Source of the DNA: Acanthococcus lagerstroemiae
Lineage: Eukaryota > Arthropoda > Insecta > Hemiptera > Eriococcidae
Reading direction: 5' to 3'
NCBI GenBank assembly: GCA_031841125.1
Contig: CM063107.1
Location: 63,871,814-63,935,813, forward strand
Length of the DNA stretch: 64,000 bases
Shown here in pieces: positions 21,994-33,062 of the stretch (position 1 is the stretch's first letter; each line of letters opens with the position of its first letter). The translations under genes and the position numbers were made by a program. The notes under the pieces are model-generated. The model was given only the letters and a program-made list of their open reading frames with translations, did no database searches and was not told the origin of the DNA.

Positions 21994-22199
21994 TGTAAAT
22001 TATTAATATCGTTCTCAGTAAACTCGGTTCAAGCCCTCCGAATAAATTAAGCTGGAGGACAAAACTCGCCTTTGTCCTTTCTCCATCGTTTTTCTATTAT
22101 AAAACCTGCCAACGAAAAATTCTCTGATTCCTGGGAATAATCTGCAGCCTGTCATTTGGATGTTGGGTTTGGATTAATTTTGGAAAACATTGTTAACTC

Positions 22200-22555
22200 G
22201 CAAAACTTTTTAGAACTCTTTCAAACTTGTTCAAAATTTTTGTAAAACTTTCGTGAGCACATTTAAGATATTTCAAGACCCTTCGAGACTTCTCTAAGCT
22301 CTCCAAAACTTTTCAACTTCTATCTAAACGTAACAAAATTCTCCAGACATGTATCCACAAATCTGAATGAGTGTTAAACAAGTCTACAAAGGTTTGAAAA
22401 GGTCTCATAATGTCTCAGTCAAGTCAAGATTAGTCTCAGGCGAGTCCGAAAGAGCTTTCATAATAGTCATAAGTATCCCTTGAAATGTTTAAAACATGTC
22501 TGAATAAGTCTTAATACGCCTTAAGTGTATCTAAAAGGATTTTGAGCAGCACTGA
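22200..22555. repeat. Degenerate AGTCTTGAA repeat tract
   Basis: Reiterated AACTTTTC / AAGTCTCA / AGTCTTAATA phrases, the same family as at 15.3-17.3 kb. Confidence 0.55.
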
Positions 22556-22557
22556 AA

Positions 22558-22760
22558 TCTTCTACTGTATAAAAGTGAATGTATGTTTGCGTGTTTGTTC
22601 GAGGTTGGCGGCTGAACCATAAGAGCTGCGGGGTTCGTACTTTCTGGATGTGTTCGTATAAACCCGGAATAGGTTTTAGGCTATAAAAATTTCGGTACCA
22701 GGGACCACAAAATTTTGTCCTCCCTGGCCCCCCTAATTTTGTTTTCAACTTGAACTTTTA
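22558..22760 (+). mobile_element. Helitron-like 5' end
   Basis: A|TCTTCTACTGTATAAAAGTG followed by AATGTATGTTTG, TGTTTGTTCG and GTTGGCGGCTGAACCATA matches the 5' end of the Helitron at 23653 (TCTGTATAAAAGTG...TGTTTGTTCGTAGTTGGCGG). No matching 3' end was found before 23.6 kb, so this may be a truncated copy, or the outer member of a nest. Confidence 0.55.
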
Positions 22761-23102
22761 CAATCGTTTTACATTGACCTTCTTCACATTCTGTTAAAAT
22801 TTGGTGGCCGTAACTGTGTCCCTTCAGAAACTATTGGGGGGTTGAAAATCTGAAATTTCCAAAACGAGCTCAAAATGCTTCATTATTGCACGTACATCTA
22901 ATTTAAAACAACCATAATATTTGGATATTGTTTCGTACCCATTTCTGTACCACATAGCCCATTTTCAACCACGTATCACCTCTTAAAGTCCTAAAATTTC
23001 AGTTTTTGAAAACTATCTTCAGCATTCCTTCTAATTATCCGACTGAATTTTTGAAAACACCAACATTTTCCTCTGAATAACACAAATATGAAGCAGTAAA
23101 CT

Positions 23103-23297
23103 CAGCGGCGTAACTAGGATTTTTTAACGGGGGGGGAGGGGGGAAGAAAGGGCCACGAATTTTTAAAGGGGGGCCCAGTTTTAAAAACTTTCGCTTTATT
23201 TTATCTAATACTATAAATTTTACAAAATTTTCAAATTCAGCGGGGGCACGGGGGGCAAGATTTTTAGGGAGCCTGCCCCCCCTTGGTTACGCGCCTG
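23103..23297. mobile_element. hAT MITE, 195 bp, perfect 8-bp duplication
   Basis: AGTAAACT at 23095-23102 and 23298-23305 flanks termini CAGCGGCGTAACTAGG and its inverse CCTTGGTTACGCGCCTG. The ends carry G7-9 and C7-8 runs. Non-coding. Confidence 0.85.
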
Positions 23298-23652
23298 AGT
23301 AAACTGCAAACAGATCAGAGCCCTCCAACTGAAGGCAATGAATGTTGAAGCTATTTGCAGTTTTAAATTTTCGTAAATTTCAGCACGTCTCAGGGAACCT
23401 TTTCCGAGCCAAGAACCGGCTATCGGCTACACGGCGATTCGTCTATCAACACACGCACACAGACACGCGCGCACGAACATGCACAAAAAAGGTTAGGAAC
23501 AGAAACAACAAAAGAGGTTTTAATACCTACAGTCTAATAGGCTAATGCGCCTATTCTTCTACGCCCCCCTCCGCCCCACAAAAAACTATTAGTAAGTTCA
23601 AACTGCATATAAAAATGTGTAGCGTCTCATAATCAAAATCTTTCTTCCTTAA

Positions 23653-24442
23653 TCTGTATAAAAGTGTTAGATTATCTGTGGGTAGGTGTGCATGTTTGTT
23701 CGTAGTTGGCGGGTGGATCATAGGAGCTGAGGGCAGATGCGGATACCGGGGAAGAGGGTGGTGGTCCGGACCTCTCCCCCCAAAAGATTGAAATACCTAT
23801 ATGCGGTATCAGTTCTAGCAATGGAGATCCCGATAGGCACATTAGGCAAGTGCCTTGGTTGACAGATTTCGAGGGGCGGCAAAATTTTGTACAAAAACAG
23901 CGGGAAAAAGGAAGGAAATTTGGAAAAAGAGAAAAAGAAGAAGAGGCAGACAGAAAAAAGGAAACAGTTGCAGAAAACATAACTGAAAAATAATTATCAA
24001 TTTTTGACCTGTAGCTCATTAGGAGGATATGAAGCGGGTGAGGGAGACATTTTGTTGAGTGCCTGTAGCAGCTTGGCTTTTAAATCCGCAGCTGGTTATA
24101 AAGAACGTGAGCAAAAAATGAAGTCCATAATACATTAAAAAGAAGAAGAAGTGCAGTGACCACCCGCTTATCAGTCACGTTAGCAGCTTATGCCGGCAGT
24201 GCGGGAAGGGTGGAGGAAGGTAAACTGCAAGTTTTCAGGCAGGAAAAGATATCATGGATGTGGATCACAGGGAATCGTTGGAAGGACGGGAGGGAAGATG
24301 GGAAAGTGGTTAGCTGTAAAGGGAAGAGGAAGGGACTAACTCAGTGAACCCAACACACTTTAGACAACCCACCTTAGCCAGCTCACCTTAGCCAACTCAC
24401 TTTGGCCCACGGTGTAGATGACCCGCGAAGCGGGTCAGCTAG
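23653..24442 (+). mobile_element. Non-autonomous Helitron, about 790 bp
   Basis: The 5' end is A|TCTGTATAAAAGTG; the 3' end is the hairpin GACCCGCGAAGCGGGTC, then AGCTAG|T. TC start, hairpin-CTAG end and insertion between A and T without duplication are the Helitron hallmarks. The 3' subterminal region has repeated CC-ACTCAC-TTAG words (24350-24415). No Rep/helicase frame, so it depends on an autonomous relative. An end like it but lacking the hairpin lies at about 38068. Confidence 0.85.
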
Positions 24443-24484
24443 TAGCCTTATAAAATCAAGCTGAACAAAATTCATTTAAAAAAA

Positions 24485-24771
24485 ACCGGGGACGTACCGA
24501 TGGGGAGGGGGAGCTCCCCCTCTGTAGGAATTTTTCCTCAGCAGTTGGGAAAATTTACCATTTCAGTCGGGCAGAGTTGGGAAAATCTAGCAAGTCAAAA
24601 GGTTTTATTCTGCTTTGATATTAGGGAATTTTGAGTTGAGAAGTTGGGAAAATTCAACAAGTCATAATGTTGTTTTTTTTTACTTTGATATTTGAGAATT
24701 TTGATTTGAATCAGTTGGAACTTTCATACCCCCCTCCCCCCCTTCAAGAAAAACACTTCAGTACGTCCCTG
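24485..24771. mobile_element. hAT MITE, family G
   Basis: Ends GGGGACGTACCGATGGGG and CTTCAGTACGTCCCTG are inverted; TAAAAAAA flanks both sides (low complexity, so weak evidence). The body shows the family phrases CAGTTGGGAAAATTTACC and GGGAATTTTGAGTTGA and C-runs. Confidence 0.75.
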
Positions 24772-24989
24772 TAAAAAAACTACCTCTTGTGGGAAATATC
24801 TGAACCTGACATGTAGTTGACGCCAGGGCAGTCAGGGCGAAACCTTTGCTGGCAAGCGCACCGCCCTGGCTAGCACTTTCCAAAAAACTGAAGTAAAAAA
24901 AAAAGGCGTTTTAGTGAAAATAATGAAGTCCTGTTGTGCCCTCATGAAATATCAAATGCCCTAGCACACACAAGCAGTTAGCTACGGAC

Positions 24990-25228
24990 CTGGTCTGAAC
25001 GTATGTTAGGCGACATAAGTGGAATTGGGGAAGGCACGTGAGTAAAATGAAGGATGGCCGATGGACCTATAGGACAATTCTTTGGCAACTCCTCCCCCAT
25101 CTCTATAGATCCGGCAAACAATTCACTAGATTGTGCGATGCGATGACTTTTATCTATTTCTAGGCGCGCAAACTTTCAAAAAACAGCACAGGACTGGAAA
25201 GAATGGGAGCGCCTTAGAGAAACCTTTG
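24990..25228 (+). pseudogene. Older LINE C-terminal remnant, 5' part (3' part at 26169-26240)
   Basis: Joining conceptually across the 25229-26154 insertion, the host sequence reads as the end of a LINE protein: HVSKMKDGRWTYR, then QDWKEWERLRETF, continuing as the AQNELG-type end after 26168. This matches the RTE-type C-terminus. Stops and frame breaks show it is dead. Confidence 0.6.
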
Positions 25229-26154
25229 AGGAAATCTTTAATATAGAGAAAGGGGTAAAACAGGGGGATCCACTCTCCCCAAACCTGTCCAATGCAGTCC
25301 TGGAGGAAGTCTTCAAAAAATTGAAATGGGAGGGAAAAGTGGTGAAAATGAATGGTTAATGGTTAAATAACCTACGCTTCGCCGACGATATAATATTAAT
25401 GAGTAACAATCTGGAAGAGCTGAAAAATAGGACAGAGGAGCTCAGTATTGAAAGTGAGAGAGTGGGGCTGACAATGAACTTCTGCAAGACTATAAAGTAA
25501 TGACTAACCTAGGGTGCGAAGGGTTTCAGGTAAGAGGGGAAGATATAGAAATTGTCAAAGAATATAATTATTTGGGCCAAATGATCGCATTTGAAGGCAG
25601 AGGAAAAGTGGAGCTAGGGGCGAGGACTACTAAAACGTGGAAAAACTTTTGGGCTCACAGGACACTTCTCAAAGGTAACCTACTATTAAAAACGAAAATC
25701 AAAATACATATTGAAGCAATGTGTAATACTCATTCTTACTTACGGAACCCAATCCTGGTCATTGACTCGAGGGCAATACGAAAAATTGAGGATAACGTAC
25801 TTCAAGTAGCGTAATGAAGTTTCGAATCAAGGACAGGATTAAACTAGAAGAAATAATAGAAGCCACTGGAGCCAAGGATATAGGCTAGAAGGTCAAAAAA
25901 TTGAAACTGAGCTTGGCAGGACATATGGTGAGGGGAGAAGAAAAATGGGATAGATTAGCAGAGGAATGGTAATGGAAAAGGAAAAGGGGTAGGCCGCCCA
26001 CAAGATGGAGAGACGAAATTGTAAAATCTTTTGGAATTCTATGGGGAAGATTAGGAAGGGATTGGGGGTGGTGGAGAAGGACGATAAGAGCACATGCCCG
26101 TCTATGGGCGCGTTCGGTGGCACAACCGAACAAAAACTTGCAAATAAAATAAAA
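25229..26154 (+). mobile_element. 5'-truncated RTE-like LINE inserted into another LINE; 14-bp duplication
   Basis: Perfect direct repeats TAGAGAAACCTTTG at 25215-25228 and 26155-26168 bracket it. The translation begins at the RT palm: KGVKQGDPLSPNL, then LRFADDIILMSN (catalytic FADD), then EYNYLGQMIAFEGRG, GHMVRG, and GRPPTRWRDEI near the end, followed by an AAATAAAAT tail. Several stops and frame breaks interrupt it, so it is inactive. Related to the copies at 6912 and 26958. Confidence 0.88.
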
Positions 26155-26168
26155 TAGAGAAACCTTTG

Positions 26169-26240
26169 CTCAGAATGAGCTGGGATGGCGAGGGCTGTGC
26201 TCTTGCCGGAAACAATATAACATTACTGATTTTAATGAGG
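26169..26240 (+). pseudogene. Older LINE C-terminal remnant, 3' part
   Basis: Continues the remnant at 24990-25228 after the target duplication; the reading ETFAQNELGWRGLC spans the duplication. It resembles the last residues of RTE-type proteins. Confidence 0.5.
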
Positions 26241-26279
26241 CATAAGATAGTAAGGGTATTTTGATTTTGAAAAGTATTA

Positions 26280-26540
26280 ATAAAACGAGTCTTGATGTGT
26301 TTGAATGAATTACTGAAGAGTCTTAAAGGATCTTTTGAGCAAATCTGGGGAAGTAAAAGAAAGTCTCAATCAGAGTTTCAATACTTAGTTTTAAAAGAGC
26401 CTGCCAAAGTGTAAATAAGACTCAAATATGCATACGAAAGTTTTAAGTTAATCTTGAAGTAAAATAAGTTTAAAAGAATTTTGATGATTTTCAAACATAC
26501 GTGGAGGAGTTTTAAATAGTTGAACAGCTTCTAATTCTTA
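26280..26540. repeat. Degenerate AGTCTTGAA repeat tract
   Basis: Phrases such as GAGTCTTAAAGGATCTT and AAGTCTCAATCAGAG, the family seen at 15.3-17.3 and 40.2 kb. Confidence 0.5.
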
Positions 26541-26865
26541 GCTGTTCCGGCGTTTTGCTCATTTTATTTTCAGACTAAACTGTTACCTATTTAGAGAGAA
26601 TATCAATTTCCTAATGTTCCTTACATTCAAATACTCATTTTATATTGTGATAGGTAATTTATTCGTACCAGATTGAGGAAAAGTGCAAATTGTTGGTCAA
26701 CTTTTTTTGACCAGCTCGGGTACCTGCCCTATCGGTTTTTGAAAATGAAACCCATGTAGTACAACAATACCATTCTTATACTCTGAGCTAATGCACTCGA
26801 GAATTTTTAATATGCAATGAAATATTGACTACAGCTACGTATTTTACGAAGACACCTAATGACCA

Positions 26866-26957
26866 ACATTAGGTACTGCTGTGCCAGTTATTGGTCAGGT
26901 AAAATTTCATCACAGAATTCCTTTCTCTTTATTTCAGTTTGCATACACATATAGAAT
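26866..26957. repeat. 92-bp direct repeat flanking a LINE (left copy)
   Basis: About 95% identical to 29219-29310 over 92 bp, from ACATT-GGTACTGCTGTGCC to CATACACATATAGAAT. It abuts the 3' tail of the LINE at 26958, while the right copy abuts its 5' end, so this is most simply a very long target-site duplication. Confidence 0.8.
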
Positions 26958-29218
26958 TTTTTATTTTTTTTATTTTTATTATAATGCTTAGCCCAATAAG
27001 GAGCCATATACACACTATACATAGGTATATAATATATTTTATTTTTACATCTTAGTTATTTAGGTGGGTGAACCCACCCCACACTGACTCCTCCTTCGGC
27101 TACCCTTTTCCGGGTATAGCTCTCCGTCGCATCCCTCCATTTCACTCTGTCCTTTGCTACCGACGGCCAATGACCTCCGATTTCTTGGACCAACTCGTCG
27201 GCCCACCGCTTGACCGGTCTCCCCTTGTTTCTATAGCCCTGGTGCGGGACCCACATCGTTAGAATTCTATTCCATTTCATTTTTCCCTAGCCAAGTGTCC
27301 CGCATAATTCCATTTTAGTTTTTTAATGGTTGCCCAGATACTTTTGGCTTTAGTTTGACTTACTATTTCTTCTATTTTAACATGGTCTTTAATTTTTAAT
27401 TTCAGAATGCTTCTAAGCATGGAATTTTGTGTCGTTTGAATCTTTTTTTCTTGTTTTTGGGTGGTTGCCCAGGTCTGGGCGTAGGTAAGGACAGGTGCGA
27501 TAGTACTCTCCCATATTCTGATTTTCGTGTCCAACTTCATCTTGCTTTTCAATATTTTGCTTTGCGCCCAAAAGGCCCTCTAAGCGTTTGCCCTACGAAT
27601 TTTTATTTCTTTTTCTGTTTTGTTATCTATTGAGAGTGTCTGGCCTAGGTGTTTGTATTCTGAAACTACTTCTATATCCTTATTGTTAATTTTGATTACG
27701 CCTAGGTTCTCGATATTCGTTATTATTTTCGTTTTTTCCTGGTTGATTGACAGGCCAACTTCCGCGCTAACTCTCCTCAAATCTTCCGCCATAATTCTTA
27801 GCTCATCGCCGTTTTTAGCAATAATCGCAATGTCATCTGCGAACCTTAGGTTGCTAATAGTTTTGAATTGATATAGATTGTTGTTTCTCATTTTGATTTT
27901 TATCCCCTTTCCCTGCCAGTCTAGTTGCCGAAAGATGTGTTCTAGTACCGCGTTAAAAATATTAGGGGAGAGTGGGTCACCTTGCTTTACCCCGCGTTTA
28001 ATGGGAAATACATCGCTTTCTTTGTCTAGTTTGATTTTAGCATTGGAATTACCATATAATTTTTCCAAAATTTTTATAATTTTACTCGGGACCCCTTGTT
28101 GTGCCAAAGAAATCCAAATTTTATCATGAAAGAGGGAATCGAAAGCTTTATTAAAGTCTATGAACATTATCGCCATTTTTATATTGAATTCCCTTGTTTT
28201 TTCCAAAAGTTGGCTTAGCGTTTGTATATGATCTATCGTGTTAAAGTTTTTCCGAAACCCTGCCTGTTCCACTGCTTGTTGGCAGTCCAAAATGTTATAT
28301 ATTCGGTTTTTTACAATTTTCATAAATGCTTTACCAATATTTGAGCTCAGGCTGATCGGCCGATAATTGTTGATTTCGGAGCGATCACCCTTCTTATGAA
28401 GTAGAATGATCTCTGATTCACACCATTGCTTGGGCGGAAGACCCGAGGAGAGTACCCAATTGAATAGGTTGGTCAGTGGTTCTGTCAATACCTTCTTGAA
28501 TATTCGTAGGCTATCGTTCTCAATCCCGTCCGGACCTGGGGCCCGACCTGGTTTCAATCGTTTGAGGGTTAGTTCGACTTCCGTGGGGGTTATAGGGGGA
28601 GTATCTTCGTTATTGTTGTTAACCTGTTGCCAACTATTAGGTTCCCCTCCTCCCGGCCTTGGGTCAGAGTATAGTTCTTTATAAAATTCGGTAGCTATTT
28701 TGGTTATTTTTTCTCTATCGCTGATCGTATGTCCTCGGTTATCTTTAATTTTGGGTAGTAGGTTTTTCCCCTTAGCGAGTGCTTTATAGGTTTGTTTGGT
28801 TGACCATGTACTTTCAATTATTCGAACTTTTCCACGTCTTCTCTGATTCTTTTCTTAATCAACTTTCTTAATTCAGTTAATTCTATTTGTTCTCTTACCG
28901 TAAGTTTGGTTTTTTGTCTAATCTCAGATCTTTTTTGAATCAGATTTTTGGTGGCTAAGCTTAATTTGTCATCCGTTTTTATGAATTTTTTATCTTTTCC
29001 CATTTTCGCAAGGACGCCCCTAATTGCATTTTCTAAATGATCAAATTTTACCTGGGAATCTGACGCGTTTATGTCATTTCAGATAATCTTATCTAAATCC
29101 ATTCTGAGTAGCTGTTCTGCCTCTTCCCTTCTATGTACTGGGATCCATAAGCCACCCGCATTGCTATTTTTGGGGGAATTCGGGGTATTTGAACGTTTTA
29201 GTCGAATAGTTGGGGAGT
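26958..29218 (-). mobile_element. RTE-like LINE, 5'-truncated, reverse transcriptase nearly intact
   Basis: Read on the minus strand: a linker (about 29000-28560), then RT with KPGRAPGPDGI, NNYRPISLSSNIGK, MFIDFNKAFDSL (palm aspartate), KRGVKQGDPLSPNIF, LRFADDIAIIA (catalytic FADD) and YKHLGQTL, the C-terminal TLSIDN...TYAQTWATT, TQNSMLRSIL, YAGHLAREK and GRPVKRWADELVQEIG. It ends in an A/T-rich tail (26958-26990). One in-frame TAG at 27580-27582 replaces an expected aromatic codon and a one-base frameshift near 27278 breaks the end. The endonuclease domain is absent (truncation at 29218). It probably belongs to the RTE clade by its C-terminus. Inactive. Confidence 0.9.
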
Positions 29219-29310
29219 ACATTTGGTACTGCTGTGCCAGTTATTGGTCAGGTAAAATTTCATCACAAGATTCCTTTCCCTTTATTTCAGTTCGCATACA
29301 CATATAGAAT
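29219..29310. repeat. 92-bp direct repeat flanking a LINE (right copy)
   Basis: See 26866-26957. Differences are an A/T, a GA/AG swap and two T/C changes. Confidence 0.8.
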
Positions 29311-29945
29311 ACAGGACTGAAATTGGTTTAAACTGAATAAATTGTCCTAAAAACGACTTCTGAATTTTGACCAACATCATGGTATCGTCGAGTAAGTACG
29401 AGGCGTAATTTGTGCCAAATGTTGGTCAGTGCCAGCTGTTGGCTATTTTCAATTTTCGCTTATTACGTATTTCTTATTAAAAATAGATCACATGGTATGT
29501 ACAAGGGTGTATAAATTGACAAACCCCCCGAAAATTTGATTCTAACAGAAGTTATCGCAAATTGAAAACGAATTTTCCAGCCACCCTTCTCACTTCCTAC
29601 AAATCACCAGCTCGAACTAAAATTCTCAAAACACCCCGAAAATATGTTTTTCGGATTTCTAGTATAACAATATACCTATTTACATTTACGAGAAAATTTG
29701 TTATGTACTCATCATTTAGATTTTTTGAAACACCTATCACCATAAATTTCAAAATCTCAGACACGGAGATGTAATCACGTTTTCACAGTCGCAAAGGTAT
29801 ATAGAATTATAGCTCTGAATCTATAGAACTATAGAATACATTTCTATTGGGGGGGGGGGAGGGGTGTTTATAGCGCTCCTACCGGATGTTATTGAACTTG
29901 GAATGTAGCGGCCAACATTGGGTATCTGACCAAGGCACATTCCCT

Positions 29946-32417
29946 TATAGTTCACCAGAACATGTATTCACAAATTTCCTCTTTTTTTTTCTGGCTCGTA
30001 AATTCTTCTTCTCTCTCACAATACACGTCACTGATCTTCCTTATAAATGTATTCTACTTCAGGAAAGTTTAAAAAATGTTCAGAATTGCCTCTGATTCGA
30101 ACTGCTACGGAGCAGTCTGAGCTTTCATGGCGGGCTCAGTAACTCAGCCATAAACAAGGAGCTAACATTATTCGCGAGGGAACAAAATTTTTCTCAATTT
30201 TCCTAGTAATATTGCTTGAAAAAATTAATGATTTGGGATCTCTGATGCTTTCCTGAAGTCCAGGGCAAGCAACCCGAATTGCCTCCAACAAAATATTCTA
30301 CACTAAAACTCATAACCGTAATACCAAATGACTTGCTTCTCCTATTGCTCTTATTAGGCATGGTGAATTTTGAAAAAGATCCTTTCAACTAGTATTATGG
30401 TTAGCTTTTTCCCTTTTCTTAAAAAAAAAAAAAAAAGTTGGAGATTTATTCAAAATGAAAACTGACCTGGTCTTACTTAAGTTTCAGTCCGGGCAATAAT
30501 TATTGTTACGATGTTGGATAGTGAAAATTATTTACCAAAATATCCTAGAATTAAGAAGGATACCAGACGATTTTTGACCCCCTCCCCCCTATTAGAATAT
30601 ATGTACTATGTACTAAGCTACTATAGCCTACACAATAGTAATACATAATCTCATTAAATTTTGAACTCGATTCGCCATTTCCAACCGCAATCTCGACTGA
30701 TCGTTGTTTTTGTTTTCGTGCAGCCGCGCGGCGATTTACTTCACACTTGCAAATCTGTCTTCAATTACTTATCTGCAAGTTCGGAGATTAAGAAAATAAA
30801 ATGTTGGATTACATGTAAGCTTATCGCTGATAGCGCTCGGCTCGGTTTGAGTTCTCCCTTGGGTAGATATGTTCAACCCCAATAAGTACGCGTGTCTTAT
30901 ATAAGGAAATGAAGTACCGAAGCAGCCGAGTCGGAAAATCCGCACCCCAATCCCCTAAACATTACCTCCGAACTTTATACAGTAAAAATACCGCATTATC
31001 TAAGCGACGAAACGTTGAATGGATTTCAAGACTGTTTTCGCACGAACGAAAAAGAAAAATATCGAAGATACTTAGCAATGATGAAATGGGCTTTTTCAAT
31101 CTGGATTTCAAAATTGTAGCTTGTCGAAATTAGTAAATATGTTTGATATTTTATAAACCCTGGCCCAACCCTCTTCCTCGCTATCTTTCACCATCTCCTG
31201 AAAAACTCCAGCTGATAACATATAACGATATATTAAACTATCCAGTAAGTTTTCGATTTTGGTGATAAATTCCAATTTAATTAACCGCTGATCAATAATG
31301 ATAAGTTTAATAAATATTTTTTCACAAATTAATGTAACATTCTTTCCAATTATGTGTGTGGTCTTTATAGTTTCCTCTATACGTTGGAAACAGGACCCCT
31401 CCTCCTCCTCCGTCCATTTCCTCTCTTTATAATTAAAAATATTTAAACGGAATGAAAAACGAATGAAAAACAAATTGAATGGAATGAAAAACGAAACGAT
31501 GTTTCTTTGTTCCTAAAATTTCATAAAACCTCGTAGAATTGTGAAATGTCACGTGCAATATTAAAATTTGTTGTAAAACTTGAAACAAATATGATAAAAT
31601 GTTGAAGTTTTTTTTTTTTTTTTTTTTTTTAAAATTGAATTTATGGGAACAAGATCCACGAAAAACGAAAAAGTAGAACAGACGGAATGAAAAATGAACA
31701 AAATTATTTCGTTTTCTAAACCTGTCCCCTCAGATAAACAAATCAAAAAAAAAAAAAAAAAAAAAAAACTAGTGGCACCAAAACGTGGTTTTTAGGGATT
31801 ACAAAATTTTAAATAAATTTAGATCGACAAACAAAAGTAAAACTAAAAAAGTTTCTTTGGCTTAAAAGTGAAGGTATGGTGTTGTGGGACGTATGGCGTG
31901 CACGCATGCCAAAGTGGCCCCTGAGACACCGCACCCCCGGCACCGGAAACTACCCTTTCGGGCATTGCATCAGTACCGAGGAAGGTATAGCAAGCAAAAA
32001 ATTTTGTAAATCTATCTTCAAAAATGTCTATTAAGGATCTCTGAATTCATTCAAGGTGTGTTTTTATCAGTTTACTGACTAGATTTTCCTTTTTCACCTT
32101 TGGGGTGGGGGATGTACAATGTACCCAGATACATCATCACCACCACCCTTCCAATGACACTGATAGCGGCTGTAGTGCTACTACACAACTTCGGTAGTGT
32201 GTGTAGCAGATTCAACTTCTGTTTGGTACTTATTAGTTGCCGCTACTGAGTACCTATGAATTTCGATTTATTTGATGCATTAAAATTTTTTGGCGTTTCA
32301 GAGCTTTTTAATGAGTTTTCGTCCCTGCTCACAAGCAAAGTAAGCTCTTAAAATAAAATTTTTAAAAAAATAAAAAAATCTAGACGTAGATAAGAGACGC
32401 TAACATGATTCAATATT
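29946..32417. other. Mostly unassigned DNA; candidate regulatory stretch 30.66-31.13 kb
   Basis: 30660-31130 is repeat-poor and somewhat GC-richer, with no conserved frame. 31440-31500 and 31670-31700 repeat GGAATGAAAAACGAA. There are long A/T runs near 30420, 31609 and 31747. No gene recognised. Confidence 0.4.
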
Positions 32418-33062
32418 CAACTGAGGGCCTGACTTCCAAAACGCGCTTAGTCCAAAAAACGAAATGTTGGGAAATCGAAAAAACATTCTGACTCGTGAAC
32501 GATTAGTGGTACCTAACATTGATTTAATTGCGTGAATGGGAAGAGGAAGAGTCAATGCTAATATTAACCAAGTATGACGGTTGGCGTACGAACAGTCTTC
32601 GAGCTATTGGAGTGCAAAGTGGGGGAAGTCGTGGACTTAGCTCGTTTTGGCAGACCGTGTCATACTTGTGAAAGGTCAAAATTCGTACATCTTGACCTAC
32701 AAACTGTCGGAAATCGGAAGATACAGTATAGAGACGAACATGCATATTCCGGTGAACGAGGCACATGTGAACAATGTCCCCCCCTCCACCCTTCAGACAT
32801 CCTTGTACCCCTCCCCTCCCTCTAACAGGAAAAACAAGTATGACTTGAAGTCATAAGAGTCTTACATTCATAAAATATGATAAAACAAGTAAGTCAGTAT
32901 TATAAAAAAGAACAAAAGAAAGGTTTAGCTGGCTCCAAGTCGTGATAAAATCGTGAAACCAACTCTGAAAGGTACCATTTTACTTCCTTCACCAGACTGC
33001 GCTAAAAACTCGATTTTATATATTTTGGACTAAGCGCGTTTTGAAAGTCAGGTCCTCAATTA
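32418..33062. mobile_element. MITE with about 40-bp terminal inverted repeats
   Basis: Left CAACTGAGGGCCTGACTTCC and AAAACGCGCTTAGTCCAAAA are mirrored at 33018-33062 (TTTTGGACTAAGCGCGTTTT, then GTCAGGTCCTCAATTATA). The TA-containing ends and CAAYTGAGG start recall the element at 8818-9085. Frames of about 80 codons inside overlap on both strands and have no domain. Confidence 0.75.

Larger units (their letters stand above)
17900..22060. repeat. Diverged tandem array, about 230-290-bp unit, at least eight units
   Basis: The landmark CTCTATCAATGTGGTTCTCA and variants occur near 17924, 18438, 18671, 18912, 20577, 20839, 21130 and 22002. Each is followed in order by CGACTTGACAATT, AA-CTGGAGTAAAACT, TCATCGTTTTTCCTGCATAA, CCGACTGCCAACAGAAAGTT, GATTCCTGGGAATAAGCTG, ATTTGCATTAGTTTAG and GCAAAATTTCC-ATAAA. 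Later transposon insertions (17969-18206, 19483-19825, 21609-21993) split the array. High divergence between units suggests an old satellite that is no longer homogenised. Confidence 0.75.
26674..29945. repeat. Word array 3: GTGCCARNTGTTGGTCA in both orientations, split by a LINE
   Basis: Members at 26683-26700 (+), 26707-26723 (-), 26858-26876 (-), 26881-26897 (+), 29234-29250 (+, the duplicated copy), 29368-29387 (-), 29412-29428 (+), 29429-29445 (+), 29908-29925 (-) and 29924-29938 (-). Removing the LINE and its duplication leaves about 0.9 kb, like array 1. The outermost words lie in mutually inverted sequence (AGGAAAAGTGCAAATTG at the left; AGGGAATGTGCCTTGG at the right in reverse). The word resembles that of array 1 (GTACCAATTGTGGGTC). 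Confidence 0.6.
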
